Source: Halorubrum amylolyticum (lineage in GTDB: Archaea; Halobacteriota; Halobacteria; Halobacteriales; Haloferacaceae). Taken from it: a stretch of DNA of 64,000 bases. The notes beneath the pieces are model-generated. The model saw nothing but the letters and a program-made list of their open reading frames with translations, did not search any database and was not told the DNA's origin. The DNA lies in contig NZ_SDJP01000010.1 of assembly GCF_004114995.1 (NCBI RefSeq), positions 19,736-83,735 of the forward strand, given 5' to 3'. Positions within the stretch are counted from its first letter, which is position 1; every line of letters starts with the position of its first letter. Below, in pieces: positions 1-7,533 of the stretch. Made by a program: the position numbers and the translations under genes.

Positions 1-180
1 ATGGACCTGGTCCCCGCGCTCCCGGACGGACCGGGCACGAAGTTCGAGGCCGGCGACGTGAGCCTCACCGCGATGGAGCTGGCCGCGAAGCTCGGCAGCG
101 AACAGGAGTTCCCCTACGACACCTCCGAGGAGCTCGTCGACGACATCATCGACGGGCTCGAAGCGAAGGGGATGATCTGA
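1..180 (+). CDS. Small or truncated hypothetical protein at the window edge
   Basis: An open frame runs from the first base to a TGA stop and ends in residues GLEAKGMI. It has an ATG at base 1, but the true start may lie upstream, so this could be a complete 59-residue protein or a C-terminal fragment. It is acidic, with an amphipathic helix-like tail (EELVDDIIDGLEAKGMI). Codon use fits the surrounding haloarchaeal genes. I do not recognise a family. No membrane segment or metal-binding motif is visible. Confidence 0.5.
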   Translation: MDLVPALPDGPGTKFEAGDVSLTAMELAAKLGSEQEFPYDTSEELVDDIIDGLEAKGMI

Positions 181-265
181 GCCCGCGCTCGACGCGACGC
201 TTCGGTTTTCGGTCCGTCCGTGGAACCGCCGAGGGGTTCATACGCTCGCAGCCGTAACTGCGGGC

Positions 266-1018
266 GTGGTCGTCGAGCTCATCCGTCTCCTGCCGCCGTG
301 GGTCGCGTTGGGCCTCGCGCTCGGCGCCGTCGCCTCCGCGCTCGTCGCGCTCGCCTTCTACCTCGGGGACCGGTACGTGGGGCCCGCCCCGAGCGACGGC
401 GCCAGGGGGCGAAGTGGCCCCGGTCCCGCGGGCACCGCCGCTGGCGCCGATCCGGGGTCGGCCGGCGACGAGCGGCGGCGGCGCGAGATCCGCGAGTACC
501 TGCGGGCGATCGGCGAGCGGTTCCGCGAGGACCACGCGTTCGACGGCGTCGCGGTCCCCTTCTACCTCCCCGAGCGCGGCGTCGCGATCACCTTCGACGC
601 GCACGACTACTTCAAACTGGAGGGCGAGGGGATCTACACCGTCCTCTGTGAACACGAGATGCCCGGCCGCGGGCTCGGCCGGCGGCTCCCCTTCGACGTG
701 ACGGAGCCCGAGTGGGGACCGGACCCGTCGGTCGCTCACGGCGGACGTGACCCCGTGGCGGCCGCCTTCGCCGAGCTCGACGTGGCGACGGACGCCGACG
801 CCGACGAGGTGAAACGCGCCTACCGCGAGCGCGTCAAGGAGACCCACCCGGATCAGGGGGGCGACGAGGAGTCGTTCCGGCGCGTCCGCGAGGCGTACGC
901 GACCGCGCGCAACCACGTCGGCGAGGGGGGCGGACGCGCCCGGCCGACCGACCGCGGCGGCGCAGGGGGCGGCGACCGCGGCGCTCCGCCCGGTCCGCGA
1001 ACGGGCTCCCGTCGGTGA
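266..1018 (+). CDS. Membrane-anchored J-domain (DnaJ-like) protein
   Basis: A 250-residue protein. A hydrophobic helix at residues 11-33 should anchor it in the membrane. A middle domain (about 70-150) is unrecognised. The C-terminal part (about 164-216) reads as a J domain with the invariant HPD tripeptide at 194-196, followed by DQGG and an amphipathic last helix. J domains stimulate the ATPase of DnaK/Hsp70, so this may recruit the chaperone to the membrane; that role is inferred. The start is GTG. No dnaK or grpE lies nearby, and the gene stands alone between two small genes. Confidence 0.8.
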   Translation: MVVELIRLLPPWVALGLALGAVASALVALAFYLGDRYVGPAPSDGARGRSGPGPAGTAAGADPGSAGDERRRREIREYLRAIGERFREDHAFDGVAVPFYLPERGVAITFDAHDYFKLEGEGIYTVLCEHEMPGRGLGRRLPFDVTEPEWGPDPSVAHGGRDPVAAAFAELDVATDADADEVKRAYRERVKETHPDQGGDEESFRRVREAYATARNHVGEGGGRARPTDRGGAGGGDRGAPPGPRTGSRR

Positions 1019-1100
1019 GCGCGCCGGCCGTCGCCAGAGGCGGATCCCCGCGGTGACGGCGGGCGCGAACGCTTTTCCGCTCCCGTGTGTATCGGTGTCC

Positions 1101-1298
1101 ATGAACACGAAAAACGCCTGTCTCGGGTGCGGCGAGCCCTTCGACTGGAGCGAGGGCGAGTGTCCCGACTGCGGGTGGAGCCGAGACGAGTGGGCCGCAC
1201 ACGGCCGCCACGGGCTGGAGAAGGAGGGCCACGGTGAGCCGGAGGAGGACAGTCACTCGGGGGGCGGCGGGCTCGGAGGACTGGGACCGATACGCTGA
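1101..1298 (+). CDS. Small zinc-ribbon protein
   Basis: A 65-residue protein with two CxxC knuckles (C7/C10 and C21/C24) ten residues apart, the geometry of a rubredoxin-like zinc ribbon. The tail is rich in Gly, His and Glu and probably disordered. The ATG at 1101 is preferred over an upstream in-frame ATG because the zinc ribbon starts six residues after it. Haloarchaea encode many such one-domain zinc proteins, and most have no assigned function. No operon partner is evident. Confidence 0.7.
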   Translation: MNTKNACLGCGEPFDWSEGECPDCGWSRDEWAAHGRHGLEKEGHGEPEEDSHSGGGGLGGLGPIR

Positions 1299-1344
1299 GT
1301 GCGGCCGCAGGCGACGGAGCCGTGGGGGGCCGACGGACGCCGGC

Positions 1345-2259
1345 TCAGTCGTCGGTGGTAGCCGTCCAGGTCGAGGTGAACTCGCGGACGTCGCCGTCGT
1401 ACGCCGACCCCTCGGAATCCGACCGGTCGACGTGCGACGCCCCGGATCCGTCCGGGCCGTCGGGCCCGTGGCGTGCCCGATGAAGCGCGTCGCACACCGC
1501 GCCCTGCCCGCCCATGTTCACGGTCGCAAGCCGGGAGCGCTTCTGCACCACGTCCAGCCGGTCCGCCGGGATCGGGTCGCCCTCTGGCGTCAGGAACAGC
1601 GTGTCGTCGCCCGCAGTCACGTGCCCGCTCGTCGTGACGCGGTCGAGGTAGTCGGCGAGCGGCGCGGCGTCGACGACGATCGATACCCCGCCGAGGTCGA
1701 CGTGCGCCTCCTCCCCGGCGATCGTCAGGTCGGAGCGAACGAGCGAGACGACCTGTTCGGGGTCGACCCCCGCGTCGAGCAGCGTCCGGACCGCCTCGCG
1801 CTGCGTGGAGACGCGGGCCTTGTCGGCGATGGCCGCCCGAACCGCCGCGACGTCGCCGTCGGCGTCCGGGAACGTCTCGCCGAAGGTGTCGCGGGCGTTC
1901 ACGCCCGCGGTGATCTCCTCGCCGTGCATGTGGTCGCACAGCTCGATCCGCGCCTCGCGGACCCAGTCGAGCGCCTCGACCTCGTCGCGGGCGTCGGTCG
2001 CCATCATCCACGCGAAGGCGGGCGAACACCACGCCGTTGGGAGCGTGAACCGCACCTCGACGCGGCCGCCGTCGATCTCGACCGCGTCGATGTACTCCAA
2101 CTCCACGATGGAACGGGCGAGCTCCGGGTCCTCGACGCGGTCCAGTCGATCCCTGACCGCCGTCGTTCCGTCGGGGCGGTCGCCGGTCGGGTCGCCGGCG
2201 GACTCGGTCGTCGATTCGCCGCCGGCGTCGCTCGGCGGGTCCGCGCTGCTCCCCGACAT
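1345..2259 (-). CDS. DUF59/MIP18-type iron-sulfur assembly-like protein with extra C-terminal domain
   Basis: A 304-residue protein. After a disordered acidic N-terminus (1-35) comes a DUF59 (MIP18/PaaD-like) domain at about 36-105, including C78 at the position of the family's conserved cysteine (LPTAWCSP). DUF59 proteins help load Fe-S or other metal centres onto client enzymes. The C-terminal 170 residues match nothing I know. The start codon overlaps the stop of the upstream amidohydrolase (TGATG), so the two are co-translated. The same neighbours occur next to bacterial soluble di-iron propane monooxygenase genes, which suggests a maturation role for an alcohol- or ketone-related enzyme; that is inference. 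Confidence 0.75.
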   Translation of the reverse strand: MSGSSADPPSDAGGESTTESAGDPTGDRPDGTTAVRDRLDRVEDPELARSIVELEYIDAVEIDGGRVEVRFTLPTAWCSPAFAWMMATDARDEVEALDWVREARIELCDHMHGEEITAGVNARDTFGETFPDADGDVAAVRAAIADKARVSTQREAVRTLLDAGVDPEQVVSLVRSDLTIAGEEAHVDLGGVSIVVDAAPLADYLDRVTTSGHVTAGDDTLFLTPEGDPIPADRLDVVQKRSRLATVNMGGQGAVCDALHRARHGPDGPDGSGASHVDRSDSEGSAYDGDVREFTSTWTATTDD

Positions 2260-3320
2260 CAGTCCGCCGCGGCCCCCGTGTCGCCGCCGTAGTGCTCGCC
2301 GAGGTCGAACCGTTCGGTGATGTCGTCGTCGCGGAACTGACGCTTCTTCTTCTCGATGTCGATATCGTACAGCTCCGCGGCGTTCTCGCCCATGATCTTC
2401 TTCATGGTGTCGACGTCGAGCTCGACCCCGTACTCGTCTTTCTGCTCGTCGGTGAGCTCCGCGTTCATCACCTGATCGACGAGCCAGTCCGGGTTCCACA
2501 GCGCGTAGTCGGAGCCGAACAGGATCCGGTCCTCGCCGAGCCAGAAGAGGAGCTCGCCCATGATCTCGCCGAACTTCCGCTCGCGGTGGGTCGACATCGC
2601 GGAGGCGACCGCGAGCCCGCCGTACACGTTCGGCTCTTGCGCTGCGATCCAACAGAAGTCGTCGAGCCGCGGGAGGCCGACGTGGTTGACGATGAAGTTG
2701 AGCTCCGGGAACGACGACGCGGCGTCGTCGATGTCCTTCACGTCGAACGCGTCGCGGTTGAGCGGCCGGATCGTCGGCCCCTTGTGGGCGTTGATGTTCT
2801 CGATGCCGAGATCGGCGCACTTCTCCAAAAAGTCGAAGGCGTCGTCGCTGTCGAGCCGCCACCCCTTCGAGTCGCCGCGCCACTCGGCGGTGTACAGCTT
2901 CACCCCGGGAATGTCGTACTCCTCTTTGAGGTGTTCGAGGTAGCGCAGGCCCTCCTCGCCGTCGCGCGGGTCGAAGCTCCCGTTGAGCACGAACCGCTCG
3001 GGGTACTCCTCCGCGAGCTCGGCGTTCTGCTCGGTCGTGTTGAACCCCTCGTCGTAGAACTCGTCGAGATACGTCGGCTGGAAGATCGCCATGTCGGCGG
3101 CCGCGTTCCCGAACAGGTCCTCGGTCATGCGGTCGGCGCCGTAGTGGCGGTACTCGTCGATGTCCCACTGTTCCTCCTCCGGGGTGAACCCGGTGTGGTA
3201 GTCGTAGAAACACTGGAGGAACTGCTCGCCCCCCTCGTGGATGATGTTCTCCTGCCGCGCGTCCCACAGGTGAACGTGGCCGTCGATGACGAAGATCTCC
3301 TCGCCGTCCATCTCGTACAT
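2259..3320 (-). CDS. Amidohydrolase-2 family metal-dependent hydrolase
   Basis: A 353-residue TIM-barrel amidohydrolase of the ACMSD/amidohydrolase-2 type. The metal motif HxH is at residues 15 and 17 (VIDGHVHLWD). Further candidate metal or active-site residues lie in NAHKGP, VNHVG and the C-terminal GSDYALWNPDW. These enzymes hydrolyse or decarboxylate small organic acids; the substrate here cannot be read. The ATG at 3320 is preferred over the upstream in-frame ATG at 3344 because the conserved fold begins just after it. It is the first gene of a two-gene operon with the DUF59 protein, divergent from the alcohol dehydrogenase. Confidence 0.82.
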   Translation of the reverse strand: MYEMDGEEIFVIDGHVHLWDARQENIIHEGGEQFLQCFYDYHTGFTPEEEQWDIDEYRHYGADRMTEDLFGNAAADMAIFQPTYLDEFYDEGFNTTEQNAELAEEYPERFVLNGSFDPRDGEEGLRYLEHLKEEYDIPGVKLYTAEWRGDSKGWRLDSDDAFDFLEKCADLGIENINAHKGPTIRPLNRDAFDVKDIDDAASSFPELNFIVNHVGLPRLDDFCWIAAQEPNVYGGLAVASAMSTHRERKFGEIMGELLFWLGEDRILFGSDYALWNPDWLVDQVMNAELTDEQKDEYGVELDVDTMKKIMGENAAELYDIDIEKKKRQFRDDDITERFDLGEHYGGDTGAAAD

Positions 3321-3474
3321 ACGTAGTCTGTGAGAAGTGATCACACATAATCATAAGGATTATTCAGGATAATTACCATTGGTAAACTAAAAACCAAAAA
3401 CTCGTACACAGTTTCACCTTCGCGAGATATCTACAACGAATGTTTATGTGGGAGTACGAGTGTGTGTCATACAC
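3321..3474. promoter_or_regulatory. Divergent promoter region with candidate operators
   Basis: This 154-bp AT-rich gap separates the amidohydrolase and alcohol dehydrogenase starts. It holds a perfect palindrome, TTACCA-T-TGGTAA (3373-3385), near its middle. A second inverted repeat, TGTGT-5-ACACA (3461-3475), runs into the dehydrogenase start codon. A TATA-like TTTATG lies near 3443-3448. The positions suit a repressor or activator acting on both operons, but no regulator gene is adjacent. Confidence 0.5.
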
Positions 3475-4515
3475 ATGCAAGCTGCCAGACTCCACGAGTA
3501 CACCGACGACATGAATGAGGGGCTCGCGATCGACGAGGTCGACCGCCCGACGGTGACCGGCGCCAGCGACGTGATCGTCGAGGTCGAGGGCGCGGGATGG
3601 TGCCAGACTGACAACCACATCATCGAGGGGATGTGGGCGGAGTACGTGCCACAGGAGCTCCCGATGACGCTCGGTCACGAGAACGCCGGAACGGTGGTCG
3701 AGACGGGCGAAGACGTGGACATCGTCTCCGAGGGCGACCCGGTGATCTGTCACCCGGTCCAGACCTGCGGCACCTGTCGCCCGTGTCGACTGGGTGAGAC
3801 GATGTACTGCGAGAACGACGCGTTCAACGGGCTCACCACCGACGGCGGCTTCGCCGAGTACCTCCACACCAGCGAGCGCTCGGTGATCCCGCTGCCGTCG
3901 GGCGTCGAGCCGATCGACATCGCGCCCCACGCCGACGCCGGCATCACGGCGTACCACGCCGCGAAGAAGGCGGTCGCCGACCTCGACCCCGGCGACCACG
4001 CGGTCGTCATCGGCGTCGGCGGGCTGGGCCACATCGGGCTCCAGTGTCTCGACGCGATGAGCGCGGCGCGGATCACCGCGATCGATCTGAAGGAGTCCGC
4101 CTTGGACCTCGCCGACCGGTACGGCGCCGACCATCTGATCGACCCGAGCGAGGCCGACGTGCGGAAGGAGCTCGACGGGATCACCGACGGGACGGGCGCG
4201 GCGCAGGTGCTCGACTTCGTCGGCGAGGACGTGACGACCGCGTACGCGCCCGAGATCACGGCCGCCGGCGGCGACCACCACATCATCGGCTACGGCGGGC
4301 ACGTCCACGAGCCGGCGCAGGCGCTGGTAAACGGCGAGTTCTCCTTCGTCGGCAACATCGTCGGCCGGTACGCGGAGCTGCAGGAGCTCGTCGCGCTCGT
4401 CGAGCAGGGCGATGTCGACCTCCACACCAGCCGGTACGACCTCGGCGAGGTGAACGCGGTCGCCGAGAAGCTCGAACACCGGGAGATCGACGGGCGGGCC
4501 GTGATAACGCCCTGA
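3475..4515 (+). CDS. Zinc-dependent, NAD-type alcohol dehydrogenase
   Basis: A 346-residue medium-chain dehydrogenase. Catalytic zinc ligands C43 and H68-E69 are present, as are the four structural-zinc cysteines C98, C101, C104 and C112. The Rossmann motif GVGGLG is at 180-185, and D204 at the end of the second strand favours NAD over NADP. It interconverts an alcohol and its aldehyde or ketone. By overall style it resembles the dehydrogenases found in actinobacterial propane-oxidation clusters, which fits the amidohydrolase-DUF59 pair across the shared promoter. The ATG at 3475 is chosen over 3448 because the family starts with the M(K/Q)A strand. Confidence 0.9.
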   Translation: MQAARLHEYTDDMNEGLAIDEVDRPTVTGASDVIVEVEGAGWCQTDNHIIEGMWAEYVPQELPMTLGHENAGTVVETGEDVDIVSEGDPVICHPVQTCGTCRPCRLGETMYCENDAFNGLTTDGGFAEYLHTSERSVIPLPSGVEPIDIAPHADAGITAYHAAKKAVADLDPGDHAVVIGVGGLGHIGLQCLDAMSAARITAIDLKESALDLADRYGADHLIDPSEADVRKELDGITDGTGAAQVLDFVGEDVTTAYAPEITAAGGDHHIIGYGGHVHEPAQALVNGEFSFVGNIVGRYAELQELVALVEQGDVDLHTSRYDLGEVNAVAEKLEHREIDGRAVITP

Positions 4516-4584
4516 GTGCCGACGCCGGCTGTCCCTCCTAAGGGACCGCTAACTCCTTGTGATCGGAACCCACACCAGACGGAT

Positions 4585-5784
4585 ATGGACGAGAACGGCG
4601 CCGGCGCCCCCGGCTCCACCGACGGTGCGACCGATCCCCTCGCCGACGCGGACCTCTATCGCGTGCTCGGGCCGGACGGCAGTCCCCTGCCGGACGCGAC
4701 GGTCCCGGACCTGTCGAACGAGGAGTTCCGCGCGATCTACCGCGATCTGGTCGTCACGCGCCGGTTCGACGAGCGCGCGGTGAGCCTCCAGCGGCAGGGG
4801 CGGATCGGGACGTACGCGCCCTGCGCGGGTCAGGAGGGGTCGGCCGTCGGGTCGACCCACGCGCTCGCGGACCGCGACCTGATCAGCTACCAGTACCGCG
4901 AGCACGGGGCGATCGTCGCCCGCGACCTCCTCGCCGAGTACCTCCCCTACTGGATGGGCCACGAGTCCGGGACCGAGACGATCGCCGACGGCAACGTCTT
5001 CCCGCTGAACATCGGGATCGCGGCGCACCTCCCGCACGCGGTCGGCGCCGGCTGGGCGTTCGACTACCGCGACGAGGACAGGGTCGTCGCCGCGCACTTC
5101 GGCGACGGCGCGACCAGCGAGGGCGACTTCCACGAGGCGATGAACTTCGCGGGCGTCTTCGACACGCCGACCCTCTTCTGCTGTCACAACAACGGCTGGG
5201 CGATCTCGATCCCCGAGTCGCGACAGACCGCGAGCGACACCTTCGCCGACAAGGCGACCGCCTACGGCTTCGAGGGGGTCCGCGTCGACGGGATGGACCC
5301 GCTCGCGAGCTACGCGGTCACGCGGGAGGCCGCCGAGCGGGCGCGGGGCGGCGGAGGCGGTTCGGACGACGAGGACGGGGAAGGCGACGGCTCGGCGGGC
5401 GACGCTCCGGTGGACGACCCACGCCCCGTCCTCATCGAGTTCGTCGAGTACCGGTTCGGCGCCCACACGACCGCCGACGACCCGACCGCCTACCGCGACC
5501 CCGACGACGTGGACCCGTGGCGCGCGCTCGACCCGCTCGACCGCATGGAGGCGTTCCTCCGGGAGACCGGGCGGATCGACGACGAGGGTGTCGCGGCGAT
5601 CCGCGAGGAGGCCGACGCGGTCGTCGCCGACGCGATCGACTTCGCGGAATCGGTCGAACCAGATCCGGCCGACATGTTCGACCACGCGTACGCCGACCTC
5701 CCGCCCGAGATCCGCCGCCAGCGCGACGGGCTGCTCGCGACCGTCGAGGAACACGGGGAAGAGGCGTTCCGGCGGGAGGAGTAG
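4585..5784 (+). CDS. 2-oxoacid dehydrogenase E1 component, alpha subunit
   Basis: A 399-residue thiamine diphosphate enzyme subunit. The TPP motif begins GDGATSEGD at 173 and ends in NN at 202-203. The upstream HLPHAVG segment (148-154) is also typical of pyruvate or branched-chain E1 alpha. Residues about 255-276 form an acidic Gly/Asp-rich loop absent from most relatives. E1 alpha needs a beta subunit, an E2 and an E3, and none is within the window, so it must pair with products encoded elsewhere or act differently. The gene starts 70 bp after the alcohol dehydrogenase and may be co-transcribed. Substrate (pyruvate or branched-chain oxoacid) cannot be fixed. Confidence 0.82.
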   Translation: MDENGAGAPGSTDGATDPLADADLYRVLGPDGSPLPDATVPDLSNEEFRAIYRDLVVTRRFDERAVSLQRQGRIGTYAPCAGQEGSAVGSTHALADRDLISYQYREHGAIVARDLLAEYLPYWMGHESGTETIADGNVFPLNIGIAAHLPHAVGAGWAFDYRDEDRVVAAHFGDGATSEGDFHEAMNFAGVFDTPTLFCCHNNGWAISIPESRQTASDTFADKATAYGFEGVRVDGMDPLASYAVTREAAERARGGGGGSDDEDGEGDGSAGDAPVDDPRPVLIEFVEYRFGAHTTADDPTAYRDPDDVDPWRALDPLDRMEAFLRETGRIDDEGVAAIREEADAVVADAIDFAESVEPDPADMFDHAYADLPPEIRRQRDGLLATVEEHGEEAFRREE

Positions 5785-5809
5785 AGCCGGGGCCGTCGTC
5801 GCCGGCCGG

Positions 5810-7141
5810 TTACAGATGCTCGCCGGCCGCCCGTGCCGCCGTCCGCCCGCTTTCCAAGGCGCCCTGAATCGACGACCACTCCGTGTAGTCGCCGGCGAGG
5901 ACGACCGGCCCCTCGGGGTCGTCGGGATCGGGGAGGTCGGCGTGGACCCCCGGCGGCTGCGCGAACTGCGCGAACCGGACCCGGTGGGTGTCGACGGTCT
6001 CTAAGCCGTCGAAGTCGCGGCCGGGGTACCACGCGCTCAAGGCCTCGTGAACGTCGTCGCGGAGGCCGGCGGCGGGGCGGTCCAGCGGGGCCTCGCCGAG
6101 GAAGGTCGCGGCGAGTAGCGCCCGATCGTCGGGGGCGTACTCGGGCGCGACCTCCGACATCGGAATCACCGCGTTCGGAGAGTCGTCCGCGGCGTTGAGG
6201 AGGATGCGCCTGCCCGTCTCGAACGACTCGCCCGCGGGCAGCGTGTACCATCCCGTCACGTTCGGGACGCCCTCGGTGGGGATCGACTCGACGCCGGTCA
6301 GCCGGCGGGCCTCGGGCGGTGCGGTCGCGACCACGACCGCGTCCGTCTCGCGCGTCGACCCGTCAGCGAGCTCGACGGTCGCGCCCTCGGCGTCGGCCGC
6401 GCCGGTCCGGAACGGGATTCGCCCCCGTCCCGCGGTCCGAACCGACTCCACGTCCTCGCCGGTCTCGATCGTCACGCCCGCCTCGCGGGCGCGGGCGTCG
6501 AGCACTTCCGGAATCGCGACCATCCCCTCGGCGGGGACGCCGATCGCACCGCGGCTCATCGCGCGGAACGTGTACTCGAAGACGTGCTTCGAGGTCGAGA
6601 GGCCTCGGTCGAGGGTGATCCCGCCGTAGAAGGGCTCGACGAAGTTGGTCACGTAGTCGTCCGCGAAGCCCCAGTCGCGGAGGTACTCGCGGATGGTGAT
6701 GTCCGGACCGCTGAAGAACTCCTCCTCGTCCCGCTCCGCGAGGTCGTGCCGGAGCGCGAGCGTTCGGAGCTTGTCGGAGAAGGAGACCTCGTCGTTGCGG
6801 AGGGTGGCGATCGCGGCGCGGGGATCGCGGAGCGGGTCCGAGAGCACCGAGCGCGACCCCGGACGGCAGATCGTCGCGCCGGGCGCGAATCGGCGGACGT
6901 CGAGGTCGTCGAGGTCGTCGAGGCCATCGGCGCCCAGTTCGCTCGCGACCGCCGGGTAGCTCGTGAACAACACCTGGAAGCCGCGGTCGAGGGTGAACCC
7001 GCCGACGGTCTCGGTCCGGACGCGCCCGCCGACCGCGGGCCGTCGCTCGTACAGCGTCACGTCCGCGCCCGCCTCGGCGAGCCGGGTCGCCGCGACGAGC
7101 CCCGCGAGCCCGCCGCCGACGACGGTGGCGTCTCCGTCCAT
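5810..7141 (-). CDS. FAD-dependent amine-oxidase/phytoene-desaturase-like oxidoreductase
   Basis: A 443-residue flavoprotein with an N-terminal dinucleotide-binding motif GGGLAG (9-14), then YERRPAVGGRVRT, which is characteristic of the amine oxidase/protoporphyrinogen oxidase/phytoene desaturase superfamily. The C-terminal GDYTEWSSIQGALESG is the family's second FAD contact and ends the fold. The substrate is unknown; haloarchaea keep several such paralogues, some in carotenoid metabolism. The ATG at 7141 lies 27 nt after the palindromic TATA box GCTTATAAGC, supporting a leaderless start. That box belongs to the repeat unit described in the adjacent intergenic region. Confidence 0.82.
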   Translation of the reverse strand: MDGDATVVGGGLAGLVAATRLAEAGADVTLYERRPAVGGRVRTETVGGFTLDRGFQVLFTSYPAVASELGADGLDDLDDLDVRRFAPGATICRPGSRSVLSDPLRDPRAAIATLRNDEVSFSDKLRTLALRHDLAERDEEEFFSGPDITIREYLRDWGFADDYVTNFVEPFYGGITLDRGLSTSKHVFEYTFRAMSRGAIGVPAEGMVAIPEVLDARAREAGVTIETGEDVESVRTAGRGRIPFRTGAADAEGATVELADGSTRETDAVVVATAPPEARRLTGVESIPTEGVPNVTGWYTLPAGESFETGRRILLNAADDSPNAVIPMSEVAPEYAPDDRALLAATFLGEAPLDRPAAGLRDDVHEALSAWYPGRDFDGLETVDTHRVRFAQFAQPPGVHADLPDPDDPEGPVVLAGDYTEWSSIQGALESGRTAARAAGEHL

Positions 7142-7162
7142 ACGTCTGTGATCGAGTTGTGT

Positions 7163-7172
7163 GCTTATAAGC
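7163..7172 (-). promoter_or_regulatory. TATA box of the FAD oxidoreductase gene, within a repeat unit
   Basis: GCTTATAAGC is centred 27 nt before the start codon at 7141, the spacing of a haloarchaeal leaderless promoter. A second copy of the same unit with its own box (CATTTATAAA, around 7221-7230) lies about 60 bp further upstream in the same orientation. Confidence 0.6.
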
Positions 7173-7311
7173 GGTTGCTGACGGATCGACGGCGAGCACC
7201 TCCACATTTCAAACAGATCGTTTATAAATGGTTGCCGGTGGATCGACGGTGAACACTCCAAAGCCCCAGCCTCGTCGGCCGCCCTCCGCGTTGCTCCGGG
7301 CGGCCGACTCC

Positions 7312-7405
7312 AGCGAGGGACCGACGGTCCCTCTGGCAGCCGGCGCGCAGCGCCGGCGACAGCGAGGCGCTACGCGCCTCTGGCAGTCGGGCGAAGCCCG
7401 ACGAC
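7312..7405. repeat. Four-hairpin cassette inserted in repeat copy A
   Basis: Four perfect palindromes, each with a three-base loop, follow one another: 7315-7333 (GAGGGACC stem), 7339-7357 (GCCGGCGC stem), 7364-7380 (GAGGCGC stem) and 7386-7402 (GTCGGGC stem). The spacer CTCTGGCAG occurs twice. Copies at 17.9 and 45.2 kb have GCGCGAG directly joined to GGAGTCGG at this point, so the cassette looks inserted. Confidence 0.65.
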
Positions 7406-7533
7406 CTCGCGCGCGCTGCTCACGCCCTCCGGGCGCTCGCAGGCACGCGCCACCGCAACGACTGGAGTGCCATTTCGATGGCGCACCAACTCCGAGAGGG
7501 AAGCGATTAGTCGCCGCCGCCGCAAGGGCGGGT

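Larger units (their letters stand above)
7142..7460 (-). repeat. Dispersed intergenic repeat, copy A
   Basis: Read on the minus strand, this gap aligns with the intergenic regions at 17.9-18.1 and 45.1-45.5 kb. Shared blocks are a GGTGGCGCGTGCC segment, the stem GTCGGCCGCCC/GGGCGGCCGAC (7274-7284 and 7298-7308), the box GGCTGGGGCTTTGGAG (7256-7271) and two tandem TATA-bearing units. Relative to the other copies the stem carries a compensatory pair change. A 94-bp block of hairpins (7312-7405) is present only here. Confidence 0.7.

Noticed and set aside
1345..3354. A single long frame that would fuse the DUF59 protein to upstream sequence
   Set aside because: Upstream of 2259 that frame is the Arg-rich shadow of the amidohydrolase. 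The TGATG overlap gives a natural start for the DUF59 gene.
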